A stretch of 64,000 nt of DNA, taken from NCBI RefSeq assembly GCF_013387495.1, contig NZ_JABZEE010000025.1, positions 62,001-126,000 of the forward strand, in the 5' to 3' direction. Of this stretch, positions 55,370-63,985 are shown one piece after another. Every line of letters starts with the position of its first letter. The stretch's first letter is position 1. The DNA comes from Streptomyces sp. PKU-EA00015. Lineage in GTDB: Bacteria > Actinomycetota > Actinomycetes > Streptomycetales > Streptomycetaceae. Below the pieces are notes generated by a model. The model saw only the letters and a program-made list of their open reading frames with translations, ran no database searches and was not told the origin of the DNA. The position numbers and the translations under genes were made by a program.

Positions 55370-55522
55370 ATGATGTCCACTGAGCAATGGGCCGAAGTTC
55401 TGCCCAATGTCAATGAATTGACCCGTCGGGTCGACGACCTGATGGTGAGAACCGCTTCGCTCGAGCGCGACACGGTGCGAACGAGACCTCGCCCGGAAGA
55501 GATTCGAGGCGAGGCTCAGTAA
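55370..55522 (+). CDS. Small ORF (50 aa) upstream of relaxase
   Basis: MMSTEQWAEVLPNVNELTRR, with a basic C-terminal half, starts from ATG 55370 with an excellent GGAGG six bases upstream. It is too short for family assignment. The position just ahead of the relaxase gene suggests an auxiliary transfer protein. Confidence 0.5.
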   Translation: MMSTEQWAEVLPNVNELTRRVDDLMVRTASLERDTVRTRPRPEEIRGEAQ

Positions 55523-55653
55523 CCGATACGAGACGCCACATGATCCCCGGCAACATGGCCGGTCGGCCCGCTGAGTGTCCCCTTGAGCGTGCCACGTGTG
55601 CAGTAGCTGAGCGCGGCCACGTACGTGTGATCCAAAAGCTGATGAGGACAAAG

Positions 55654-55686
55654 GGGGTTCCCCTGCGGGGAACCCCGGCATGCCGG
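55654..55686. repeat. Twin hairpin/palindrome at relaxase 5' end
   Basis: GGGGTTCCCC (55654-55663) and GGGGAACCCC (55667-55676) form a perfect 10-bp stem with a TGC loop. CCGGCATGCCGG (55675-55686) overlaps its end. They lie about 45 bp upstream of the chosen relaxase start and may be an operator, a translation-controlling hairpin, or part of the nic region. Confidence 0.5.
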
Positions 55687-55730
55687 GGAAGCACAAGCGC
55701 ACAAGGTGCGCGGCAGGGGGAGGGGCGGCT

Positions 55731-58700
55731 GTGGCCTGGCTGACGAAGATCGTGGCGGACGAGCAGGTCGAGTACCGGCTCAAGGAGCAGGCCGGATGTG
55801 CCGTCGTGGAAGCCAGCGAGGGGAAGACGGCCGTCCTGGACGACGCCGGGGACCTGGCCGTCGATTACCGGCTGCGACCGGAGGGCGGGGCCGCTCTGGT
55901 GTGGATGGGCAGCGGTCTGGAGGCCCTGGGGCTGGTCGAGGGCGCGGTGTTGGACGAGGAGGGCAAGGCCGCCGCCCGGCGCATCATGGCGGGCTGCCAC
56001 CCAGAAACCGGGGCCCGGCTGGTCACCTCGCGCACGTCGGTCCGCGCGCACGAGAAGGCTCAGCTCACCACCGCCCGCCTGGTCGAGGCGGTCGAGAAGG
56101 CAGCGGAGGAGAAGGGCGTCCCGGCCGCCGAGCTGTTCGACGGCAAGCCGAAGCAGCTCCGGGTGTTCGAGGCGCAGCAGCGCAACGTCCGCAGATTCGG
56201 GGAGGCCCACCGGATGCAGGTTGTCACGCTCCACAAGCTGGCGCGCGCGGCCGGCCTCGACCCCGCCGACGTCTACGGCGAGAGCGAACTGGCGACTGCA
56301 TGGGAGCACAAGGACCTTCGGGTCGATGACCGGGTCCGCGGCTGGGACCTCGTCCTGGACCTCCCCAAGAGCGACAGCGTGCTGCAGGGCCTCATGGACG
56401 CGCTCGACGAGCAGGAGCTGCGCGGACTGGTCCACGAGGCCAAGCGCGACACCTTCCGCCAGCTGGAGCGGTGGGCCGGGTACGCGGTCGGCGGCAAGGA
56501 CGGAGAGCCGGTGCGGCTGGCAACCGGCGGCCTGCTCGCCTGGTCGGTCGAGCACCAGAGCGCCCGCCCGATCCGGGCCGGTGAGCCGGGCGACCCACAC
56601 CTGCACCTGCACGTCACGATCCCCAACATGGCGCGGTGCGAGGACGGCGAGTGGCGGTCCATCGCCAACTCGGGCCAGGACCTGTACCGCCACGCATCGG
56701 CTGCCGACGCCTACTTCAAGGCCCGCGTCCGCTCCCTCACCTACGAGCACTTCGGCGTGCGGCGCGAGCGCAACGAGCGCACCGGCGCATGGGAGGTGCG
56801 GGGTGTCCCCGAGGAGCTGCGCGACGCGTTCAGCCGCCGGGCCGCGATCGTGGACGAGAAGGCCGGCGCCGATGCCTCCCGGGCGGAGAAGCAGGCCGCC
56901 TCGATGGCGACCAAGCGCGACAAGGTCGACGTCGACGCCTCCACGATGCGCGACAGTTGGCGCCAGCGCACCGAGGCGGTTGTCGGCGACGTCGACGCGG
57001 TGGTCGCCGCGGCCGCTCCCGGTCCGCCCGGCCCGGACGGCGGCGCCGGAATCGACGGGCCCGGCACCGGACCCCACGTCCCGCCGCCCGGCGACATCGC
57101 GGCCGTCGTGTTCGACCCCAAGACCGGGCTGACCGCGAACGACAAGACGTTCAGCCGCGCGCAGCTCCTGGCGGCCGTGGCGAATACGCTGGAGTACGGG
57201 ATAGACGCCGACCCGGACAGCCTTGAGCGGCTGTGCGACGACGTCTTGGAGGTCGAGGGCTACGCGGTGCGCGTGCCCACTGTCGGGTCCACCGTCATGT
57301 CGTCCATCGCCCGCTACACCACACAGGACATCCTCGATGCCGAGGAGAGCGTCCGGGTCCAGGCGCTGGAGCGGTTCGACAGCGGCACGGTGCAGCTCAC
57401 TGGCGACCAAGCCGCGGCCGCCATCGACGTCTTCCAGGTCGCCGTCGGGTTCGAGCTGTCCGAGGAACAGTCCGCCGCGGTGACCCGGGTGCTGACCGCC
57501 GGGCACGGCATTGACGCCATCGTCGGCGTCGCGGGCGCGGGCAAGTCGACGCTCATGGAGGCGTGTCGGATCGGCTGGGACGCCACCGGCACCACGTACG
57601 CCGGCGCGACCCTCGCCGCGGTCGCCGCCCAGCAGCTGCACGACGCGTCCGGCATCCCCGCCAAGACCGTGGCGGCCTGGCTCGGCGAGCTCGAGAACGG
57701 CAACGGGCTGCGCGGCGTCGACGTCCTGGTCGTGGACGAGGCGACGATGGTCGACGACCGCGCCGCGGCCGTGCTGATGACCGAGGCGGCGCGCACCGGC
57801 ACGAAGGTCGTCGCCATCGGCGACCACCTGCAGCTGCAGGCGATCGGTCCGGGCGGCTGGTTCAAGGAGGTCCACCGCCTGGTCCACGGGCTCACCCTCA
57901 CCGAGAACCGCCGCCAGGAGGACGCCGCCGAGCGGGCCGCGCTGGACGTCTGGCGCTCCGGCGACCACGAGCTGGCGCTGCGGATGCTCGCCGACGGCGG
58001 GCGCGTGCACCCCGCTGAGACAGCCGACGAGGCCCGCTCCCAGATCCTCATGGCGTGGGACGAACTGCGGCTGCAGCAGTGGGCCGACCCGCACGAGCTC
58101 ATCGCCAACATGGTGGTGCTCGCCGCCCGCAACAGCGACGTCGACGCGCTCAACCTCGGCGCGCAGGCGATCCGCCGCGAGGCCGGCGAACTCGGCGCCG
58201 AGCACACCTATGCGCTGCCCGGCGGCGACACCCTCACCCTCGCCGTGGGTGACGTCGTCCGCGTCCGGGAGAACGACTACCGCAGCCGCCGCGGCGAAGG
58301 CCCGGACATGCTCAACGGCTACCGGGCCGTCGTCACGGCGATGGACGAGCACCACCGTGTCGAGATCACCTGGCGGGTCAAGGACGCCAAGAGCCCCGGC
58401 GGCTACCAGGAGGAGTCCGGCTGGCTGACGCCGCAAAAGGTCACCGGCGGGGCACTGTCCCTCGGCTACGCCATGACGATCGCCGCGAGCCAGGGCCTGA
58501 CGTGCAACACGTCGCTCATGTACGGGCACGGCGCGAACGCATTCGCCACGTATCCCGGCATCACCCGGGCCCGGCGCCAGAACCACCTATGGCTGCCGCT
58601 GGCGGTCCTCGAGGACGAGCGGACCCGGGCCCGGCTCGGGGAGTCCCGCACGGAGAAGGAGCGCCTGGAGCGCGCCATCGACGCGTTCGCCCGCTTCCTG

Positions 58701-59867
58701 GGGCAGTCCCGGCCCGACGGCATGGTCTCCGACCTCCTGCGCGAGCCGCCGGCCGCAGCTCAACTCCCGCTCCAGCGCGACCTGTCCGCCGAGGAGGCCC
58801 GTGCCGAGTCCGAGCGCAGACTCCGTCAGGCCCACATGGCACGGGCGGCCCGCTCCAAGTCCGTGTCCCTGTCCTCCCGTCAGGCGCACAACGAAGCCCA
58901 GCGCGAGGAGCAGGCCCGCCGCTCGGAGGAGAAGGCCAAGCAGCTGCTCGCCCGCATCCAAGCCGGTGCCGAAGAACGCGCAGTCCCGTCCCTGACGAAG
59001 CGCATCTACGGCCGCGTCTCCCCGCAGGAGCTGAACCAGCTGATCGCCGAGGGCGACCGGCTCGCCGCCGACTTCGAGGCCGCCGCCGCCAAAGCGGAGA
59101 CCGAGGCCCGGACACTCGCCGCGCGGCTCGACCACGAGAAGGCCACCGGCCAGCCCACCCGTGGGCAGCTCGAAGCCGCCGAAGCCAGGGAGGTCCTCGA
59201 CCAAGCGCACGCCCATGTCGCGGACGCCCGGGGGCATCTGGAGACCGAGCTCGCTGCGGCCCGCCACGCCGCTGACCGCGCCCGGCAGCTGGCCAAGGTC
59301 GCAGAGAGCGAGGGCAAGGGCCGTATCGCGCTGCGCTTGGCGGGGACGTCGCTGAAGGAGTACCGCGAGCTCACCCAGCGCCTGTCTGGGGAGCGCGCCG
59401 CGTACCTCCAGATGGAAGCCGACGCGAAGAGGGACGCCCGGCAGTCCCTGCGGGAGGCATGGGACGTGGTGCAGCAGAGCCGCTTCGCGGAGAGCTTCGG
59501 TGTGGTGAGGACGCCGGTGCCCGACCACGTGGAGAAGGTCGCCGAGAGGCTCGTGGAGATGCGCTCCGTCGCCGAACGGCGCGGCCACAACATGGACAAG
59601 CGAGACCGCGACGACGTCGGCCGCGCCACCCAGAAGGCAGGCGAGTTCCGGGAGCACGCCGCCAGTCACCGAGCCCAGGCCGCCGATGCCCGCGCCGAGA
59701 AGGCCCTGCGCGCCACGATCGCCGAGAAGCACCCGGAGCTGTACGACCGGGAGGTCACCGCGCGCCGCGCCCACCAGCAGACTCAGCAGGCGATACAGGC
59801 TGCTCAGCACCAGCCGGCCGCCGCCGTGCACCGGCAGCCGGACCAGTTCAGAGGGCGGAGCATGTAG
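55731..59867 (+). CDS. MobF-family relaxase-helicase (TrwC/TraI-like)
   Basis: A 1378-residue conjugative relaxase. A likely nicking Tyr is at about 15 (QVEYRL), the metal-binding HxHxH triad at 290-294 (PHLHLHV). A RecD/TraI-type 5'-3' helicase follows, with Walker A GVAGAGKST at 599-607 and DEATMVDD as Walker B. The last 400 residues are coiled-coil and charged. It would nick at oriT and unwind the transferred strand. GTG 55731 follows GGGGGAGGGG and gives the family-like start MAWLTKIVADEQ; the upstream ATG at 55680 lies in a palindrome. Only one N-terminal Tyr is seen, whereas TrwC has a pair. Confidence 0.9.
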   Translation: MAWLTKIVADEQVEYRLKEQAGCAVVEASEGKTAVLDDAGDLAVDYRLRPEGGAALVWMGSGLEALGLVEGAVLDEEGKAAARRIMAGCHPETGARLVTSRTSVRAHEKAQLTTARLVEAVEKAAEEKGVPAAELFDGKPKQLRVFEAQQRNVRRFGEAHRMQVVTLHKLARAAGLDPADVYGESELATAWEHKDLRVDDRVRGWDLVLDLPKSDSVLQGLMDALDEQELRGLVHEAKRDTFRQLERWAGYAVGGKDGEPVRLATGGLLAWSVEHQSARPIRAGEPGDPHLHLHVTIPNMARCEDGEWRSIANSGQDLYRHASAADAYFKARVRSLTYEHFGVRRERNERTGAWEVRGVPEELRDAFSRRAAIVDEKAGADASRAEKQAASMATKRDKVDVDASTMRDSWRQRTEAVVGDVDAVVAAAAPGPPGPDGGAGIDGPGTGPHVPPPGDIAAVVFDPKTGLTANDKTFSRAQLLAAVANTLEYGIDADPDSLERLCDDVLEVEGYAVRVPTVGSTVMSSIARYTTQDILDAEESVRVQALERFDSGTVQLTGDQAAAAIDVFQVAVGFELSEEQSAAVTRVLTAGHGIDAIVGVAGAGKSTLMEACRIGWDATGTTYAGATLAAVAAQQLHDASGIPAKTVAAWLGELENGNGLRGVDVLVVDEATMVDDRAAAVLMTEAARTGTKVVAIGDHLQLQAIGPGGWFKEVHRLVHGLTLTENRRQEDAAERAALDVWRSGDHELALRMLADGGRVHPAETADEARSQILMAWDELRLQQWADPHELIANMVVLAARNSDVDALNLGAQAIRREAGELGAEHTYALPGGDTLTLAVGDVVRVRENDYRSRRGEGPDMLNGYRAVVTAMDEHHRVEITWRVKDAKSPGGYQEESGWLTPQKVTGGALSLGYAMTIAASQGLTCNTSLMYGHGANAFATYPGITRARRQNHLWLPLAVLEDERTRARLGESRTEKERLERAIDAFARFLGQSRPDGMVSDLLREPPAAAQLPLQRDLSAEEARAESERRLRQAHMARAARSKSVSLSSRQAHNEAQREEQARRSEEKAKQLLARIQAGAEERAVPSLTKRIYGRVSPQELNQLIAEGDRLAADFEAAAAKAETEARTLAARLDHEKATGQPTRGQLEAAEAREVLDQAHAHVADARGHLETELAAARHAADRARQLAKVAESEGKGRIALRLAGTSLKEYRELTQRLSGERAAYLQMEADAKRDARQSLREAWDVVQQSRFAESFGVVRTPVPDHVEKVAERLVEMRSVAERRGHNMDKRDRDDVGRATQKAGEFREHAASHRAQAADARAEKALRATIAEKHPELYDREVTARRAHQQTQQAIQAAQHQPAAAVHRQPDQFRGRSM

Positions 59868-59995
59868 CAGGTGATCCGTTCAACTGAGGGGCCGCGCGAG
59901 GTTTCTGGACTTTCTGGACCGTCCTACGCGCGCACGCGCGTTGCGCGCGAGCAGCTGCTCAACATCGCGAAGAGAGAACGCTGGCGGGGCACCGT

Positions 59996-60026
59996 GAAGC
60001 CCCGGACCTAACCGATCCGGGGCTTC
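59996..60026. terminator. Terminator between relaxase and repeat protein
   Basis: GAAGCCCCGGA (59996-60006) and TCCGGGGCTTC (60016-60026) form a perfect 11-bp stem with a 9-nt loop, placed between two convergent genes. It probably works in both directions. Confidence 0.85.
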
Positions 60027-60040
60027 TCGGGACAAGGGCC

Positions 60041-60562
60041 TCAGGGGCCGATGAGCCTGTGCAGTATCGGCGCGCTCACCCCTCCAGCCATGAGACCTGC
60101 GAGCACAGCCGCAGCGGTGTTGGTACCCGCGCTGACGTACGTCAGCCATCCGACAACGAAGCCGATGACCGACGCGGCGACGAACACGAGGGTGGCGTGC
60201 GCCGTCAGCAGAGGACCGGGGTCGTCACCCTGCTGCGGACTGCCGTGATGACGCGTAAAGCTTGACGAAGAGGTAAGAGGACCGGGGTCGTCACCCTGCT
60301 GCGGACTGCCGTGATGACGCGTAAAGCTTGACGAAGAGGTAAGAGGACCGGGGTCGTCACCCTGCTGCGGACTGCCGTGATGACGCGTAAAGCTTGACGA
60401 AGAGGTAAGAGGACCGGGGTCGTCACCCTGCTGCGGACTGCCGTGATGACGCGTAAAGCTTGACGAAGAGGTAAGAGGACCGGGGTCGTCACCCTGCTGC
60501 GGACTGCCGTGATGACGCGTAAAGCTTGACGAAGAGGTACCTTCGTCCTCAGGAGTGACCAC
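60041..60562 (-). CDS. Membrane protein with five identical 22-residue repeats
   Basis: A 173-residue protein. After nine residues come five exact copies of a Ser/His/Gln/Pro-rich unit (SSSSFTRHHGSPQQGDDPGP), then a hydrophobic region with two helices (TLVFVAASVIGFVVGWLTYV and TAAAVLAGLMAGGVSAPIL). The GTG start at 60562 has only a weak RBS. The repeats are identical at DNA level. The repeat region is probably a disordered cytoplasmic or surface segment. No family recognised. Confidence 0.55.
   Translation of the reverse strand: MVTPEDEGTSSSSFTRHHGSPQQGDDPGPLTSSSSFTRHHGSPQQGDDPGPLTSSSSFTRHHGSPQQGDDPGPLTSSSSFTRHHGSPQQGDDPGPLTSSSSFTRHHGSPQQGDDPGPLLTAHATLVFVAASVIGFVVGWLTYVSAGTNTAAAVLAGLMAGGVSAPILHRLIGP
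60211..60540. repeat. Five perfect 66-bp tandem repeats
   Basis: Units start at 60211, 60277, 60343, 60409 and 60475 (GAGGACCGGGGTCG...). All five read the same by eye, apart from the last two bases at the right end. Total length 330 bp. The unit length is a multiple of three, so copy-number changes keep the frame. Confidence 0.9.
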
Positions 60563-61006
60563 TTAGTTCCCATCTAATTCGCGTTCCATCCCAGGACACG
60601 AGAGCGGTCGCACCGTCCGGTGAGCCCCCTGCTACACCGCGCCGACCAAAGCTTCGGTGTAGCTGCGGGGCTCGCCGTTTGTCATGCCGCCACTCGCTGT
60701 AGCGAGGATACGCAGAGCAGTGCGACACCACGTTCCACCACCGGAGTTGGGAACAGCCACCAGGGGTCGTGTGTGCCCTCCCACCTGCGGTGGGCGTCAA
60801 AGGGGTGATCTTTGAGAAGTCCTTCTTCGTGACGATGATTCGGCATCGAGATGCAGGACAGCGCCGAGTGGGCGATCTGGGCCTGTCTACAGAAATGGCC
60901 GGTCCCCTAGCCGCAGGACCGGCCCTTCTGTCACTTGGCCTACGGTTGCCCTGCTTCCAGCCCGGCCCGCTGTTCGGCCGGACGCGGCATCTCTCTGGTG
61001 CTCAGG
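60563..61006. other. Intergenic region with a bidirectional terminator
   Basis: It contains no gene I can support. A stem GGCCGGTCC (60897-60905) / GGACCGGCC (60916-60924) could end transcription of the downstream small gene. Confidence 0.55.
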
Positions 61007-61171
61007 TCAGCACGAGGAGACGGACATGTGGACCAGGTGGAGGAGCTCGCGGACCAGCCCGCCGGCCAACGTGGCGGCAGCGGCGTAGAACGCTGCTTGC
61101 CCTAGGCCCTGGACAAGACGGTGGCGGGCGCGTCGCCGCTTCGGGGCGGGGCGGTGCGTACGGTGGGACAT
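61007..61171 (-). CDS. Small basic/hydrophobic protein, 54 aa
   Basis: From ATG 61171 (GGAG seven bases upstream) the frame gives a very basic start (MSHRTHRPAPKRRRARHRL) and one hydrophobic stretch (AAFYAAAATLAGGLVREL). Similar basic one-helix mini-proteins occur on Streptomyces elements. A hairpin terminator lies 80 bp downstream of its stop. Moderate support only. Confidence 0.45.
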   Translation of the reverse strand: MSHRTHRPAPKRRRARHRLVQGLGQAAFYAAAATLAGGLVRELLHLVHMSVSSC

Positions 61172-61328
61172 GACGGTCTCCGTTCAGGGGATGAGTCGGC
61201 TGCCCCCGCACCGCGTGTTCCTGGCAGGGATACGGTGCGGGGCGCAGTTTCTGCTTGCCCCAAGCCTTATGGCTGGCGTGCGCTGAATGCAGCTTCCGGG
61301 TCTCGAATCTCGATGTAAGTTCGGTGCC

Positions 61329-62249
61329 ATGAACGGGAGTCGGGCCACCACGTGGGTCGAGGGAACTTCGGCCGATCTGGTGGCCGACGCGCTCGCACTG
61401 GGCGTGAAAGCCAGTCCCAGGATGGTGACCTCCTGGGTCGAGGACGGCATGCTCGCCAACCCCGAGCCGCGCAAGACCAGCGCGTACGGCAGCGATCCGC
61501 GGATTTTCCCGCCTGAGCAACGCGAGTTGTTCACCAGACTTCTCGAGGCGCGAGAGCGCTCCCTGCTGGGGCGCATCCCGCAACGCTCCCTGATCCGCGT
61601 CGTGCTGTACCTGTGGCTGATCGACGACACGATCGTGCTCACCCCGCAGGCGCGCCGAGCCTGGCGTACCCATGCGCGCGCCACCGGCCAGACGACCGCC
61701 GTCCGCCGAAGCCAGAACGTCCGCGCCATCGTCGAGCAACTTGCCCACCCCTCAGCCACCCTCAAGCAACGGCGCGCCGCCCAGCTCGTCCTCGAAGAGG
61801 GCGAGCGGACCGGGCGGATCGACATCGACAGACTGACCGCGGTCCTCACGGAGTTGTACTCGCCCTGGCCAGTCCAGCCGGGCATGCCGAGGATCGAACG
61901 AGCCGTTCCCGGCCCGTTCGGGCCGGTCTCCGTCCAGCACCACATCGCCATGTGGAAGGCCCGCCAGCAAACAATCCGCCGCCTCCGGCACGAGGAGATC
62001 GACGAAACCGAGCTCGACCGAGTGCGCGCCGTCTACAGACCGATGTGGGCCGACTACCAGGCCCGTCGGCCCGCCATGGCGACCATCGGCGCCGGAGAGT
62101 TCGTGGCGTACTTCGCAGAGCCCGACACCATGGAGGGCCGCGCGATCGAGGCGGTCGATGCCTTTGTGGAAACGCTCGCCGGCGAACTTGGGCTGATCGA
62201 AGCCGCGTCCCATGCCGCAGAGACGGCACGCCGCAGACTGGCGCGCTGA
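61329..62249 (+). CDS. Hypothetical protein, 306 aa, possible MerR-like N-terminus
   Basis: A soluble, helix-rich protein. The first 65 residues (GVKASPRMVTSWVEDGMLAN followed by PRKTSAYGSDPRIFPPEQRE) look like a degenerate MerR-type winged helix, and the remainder is helical. It may be a regulator. No signal or membrane helix. It is convergent with the serine recombinase, with a shared terminator at 62329-62366. Confidence 0.7.
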   Translation: MNGSRATTWVEGTSADLVADALALGVKASPRMVTSWVEDGMLANPEPRKTSAYGSDPRIFPPEQRELFTRLLEARERSLLGRIPQRSLIRVVLYLWLIDDTIVLTPQARRAWRTHARATGQTTAVRRSQNVRAIVEQLAHPSATLKQRRAAQLVLEEGERTGRIDIDRLTAVLTELYSPWPVQPGMPRIERAVPGPFGPVSVQHHIAMWKARQQTIRRLRHEEIDETELDRVRAVYRPMWADYQARRPAMATIGAGEFVAYFAEPDTMEGRAIEAVDAFVETLAGELGLIEAASHAAETARRRLAR

Positions 62250-62328
62250 CGGGGTCCCGAAGGCCTGTTCGTCGCAGGCCCATAGCGGGGCTCGTCGCGG
62301 CCGGGGAAGCGACAGTGCCACAAGCAGA

Positions 62329-62366
62329 AGGGCCCCGAGACCGCCCGTGGACGGCTCCGGGGCCCT
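62329..62366. terminator. Bidirectional terminator
   Basis: AGGGCCCCG (62329-62337) pairs with CGGGGCCCT (62358-62366), with more G/C pairing inside the 20-nt loop. It sits between two convergent genes. Confidence 0.75.
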
Positions 62367-62375
62367 GTGGTGCTC

Positions 62376-63272
62376 TCAGGCGGTCTCAGCGGCCTCCAGC
62401 GCCGCCACGGGCTCCGTGATGGCCGTCCGTTCGTCGTGCTCGCGGAGCATTCGCATGACGGTCGCCGGGGAGGGGTGCTGCCCCTTTCGGGCGCCCTTGG
62501 TGATGACGAGCCGGGCCGCGATCTCGCGCAGGCTCAGCTCCTGGCCCCGAAGGTGCAGCGCCATGCCGAGCATGTCGTCGTCGGTGACGCTCGCACCGCC
62601 GATCGCCTTGCCACGCTTCCTCGCCGACTCGTGGCCCTCCAGCGTCCGGTCACGGATGTACTCGCGCTCCATGCCTGACAGCGCGGCGAGCACGGTGAAG
62701 ACGACGCCGCCTGGGTCGTGGCTGCCCTGCAGTTCGCCGGTGAGAAACTCCAGACCAACGTCGCTGGCACGCAGCTCCTCGGCGAGGGTGGCGAGGTCGA
62801 TGCCGCGGCCGAGCCGCTTGTGCTCGTGCACGACCAGCGTCACGCCAACGCCGGAAGCGCGGATCTCGCGGGCGAGGGTGACCGCCTTCTCCAGCTCCGG
62901 GCGCTTGGTGGCGCGGGTCGAGATCTTCTCCGAGAACACTCGGGTGACCCCGGCTGCCGCCAGGGAGTCGAGCTGGGAGTCCATGGACTGGCGGGCGGTC
63001 GACGCTCGGGCGTAGCCGATGCGGACGTGGCCGACCGGTTCGGCGCCGGCCCCGGCCGGGCGCGGCAGCTCCACCCAGGGCGTACCCGGCTTCCTCACGG
63101 CGGGGACAGGGACGCTCAACGCCTTCGCCAGCGAGGGCACGAGCCGGAAGCGTGCGGTGTGGTACTGGATCGCCACCCGTCCCTTGCTGGTGCGGCACGG
63201 GGAGCCCGCCGGGGCGGCGCAGGTGGACATGGGGCAGTCGTGCGCTTCAACGCGCTGGAAGTCGTCGCTCAC
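62376..63272 (-). CDS. Serine recombinase (resolvase/invertase) with N-terminal zinc finger
   Basis: A 298-residue protein. The N-terminal region (CPMSTCAAPAGSPCRTSKGR, then IQYHTARF) is a Cys/His zinc-finger-like module. The catalytic domain starts IGYARASTARQSMDSQLD, with the nucleophilic Ser in the RAST/ARQS region, and contains AALSGMEREYIRDRTLEG. A C-terminal Hin-type helix-turn-helix follows (LSLREIAARLVITKGARKGQ). It should perform site-specific strand exchange, probably resolution or inversion, rather than large-serine integration. Its upstream region carries an array of GTTTCA half-sites. Confidence 0.9.
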   Translation of the reverse strand: MSDDFQRVEAHDCPMSTCAAPAGSPCRTSKGRVAIQYHTARFRLVPSLAKALSVPVPAVRKPGTPWVELPRPAGAGAEPVGHVRIGYARASTARQSMDSQLDSLAAAGVTRVFSEKISTRATKRPELEKAVTLAREIRASGVGVTLVVHEHKRLGRGIDLATLAEELRASDVGLEFLTGELQGSHDPGGVVFTVLAALSGMEREYIRDRTLEGHESARKRGKAIGGASVTDDDMLGMALHLRGQELSLREIAARLVITKGARKGQHPSPATVMRMLREHDERTAITEPVAALEAAETA

Positions 63273-63281
63273 GCGATCAAT

Positions 63282-63394
63282 GTTTCATGTGTCTGTTTCA
63301 CTCGTCTAAGCTATTTGAAACAACCCATGAAACAAGAGCCATGCAGCGTGATCACCCCGGCTCACGGTGTTTCACGAGCGACCACCTATGAAAC
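63282..63394. promoter_or_regulatory. GTTTCA/TGAAAC half-site array upstream of serine recombinase
   Basis: GTTTCA occurs at 63282, 63295 and 63369, and TGAAAC at 63316, 63328 and 63389. The pairs 63295/63316 and 63369/63389 make inverted sites of 26-27 bp, the usual length of a serine-recombinase dimer site. The array lies 10-122 bp upstream of the gene start, so it can serve as both res site and operator. Confidence 0.6.
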
Positions 63395-63457
63395 GGTGCG
63401 ACCCTGGGCTCCGGGATGCCGCGGAGCCTCTGGAGGTCGAGTGAGGCCAGGCTGCAG

Positions 63458-63985
63458 TCAACGCAGCCGCAAGCCCCTGAGCCGAGCACGAATCGCTCGC
63501 ATGACAGTCATCTTGCGGAAGGCGACTGACGTACGGACCAGCCGCTGGTCAGGGAGAACTCTCACCCACTCGATGCCGTCTGAGTCCTTAAAGACGACGG
63601 AGAGGCGGGCAGGCGATCGAACCAGCTCCTCCTCGTCCGGCTCTAGCCAGGTTCGTAGCAAACGCTCGCCCGGCATAAGGGGCCCTGCGTCTGCGTCTGC
63701 TACGGCGTGTTCGTCGGTTTGCCCTCCACGGGTGCGCATGGTCCACACGCCGCCCGGCCGCGTGTGGACGGTGCAGATCATTGGCCACACGTACAAGAAC
63801 GGTCTGTCTGAGGTGTTCTGTGCCCACAACCTGACCTGCGTGCCGTCGTCGGTTGCCCATGTCTCGGCGTGGCACACGAGCTTCCGGGCTTCTTCCTGCT
63901 CCTCCTTCCTGCGGTCCCGCAAGAGGATGTAGAAGCCCAGTAACAGCGACCCACCGGTCAGCAGCGCGCTGAACCACGTGGGCAC
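63458..63985 (-). CDS. Membrane-anchored hypothetical protein
   Basis: A 175-residue protein with an N-terminal helix (WFSALLTGGSLLLGFYILLR), then a charged linker (DRRKEEQEEARK) and a beta-rich soluble domain (AQNTSDRPFLYVWPMICTVH; GERLLRTWLEPDEEELV). The GTG at 63985 has GGGGAA upstream and lies 15 bp from the window end. Function unknown. Confidence 0.65.
   Translation of the reverse strand: MPTWFSALLTGGSLLLGFYILLRDRRKEEQEEARKLVCHAETWATDDGTQVRLWAQNTSDRPFLYVWPMICTVHTRPGGVWTMRTRGGQTDEHAVADADAGPLMPGERLLRTWLEPDEEELVRSPARLSVVFKDSDGIEWVRVLPDQRLVRTSVAFRKMTVMRAIRARLRGLRLR

Noticed and set aside
55410..58586. 1058-codon minus frame over the relaxase gene
   Set aside because: Antisense shadow; the plus strand has all relaxase and helicase motifs.
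60211..60540. Possible CRISPR array from regular 66-bp repeats
   Set aside because: The whole 66 bp is identical, so there are no variable spacers; it is coding.
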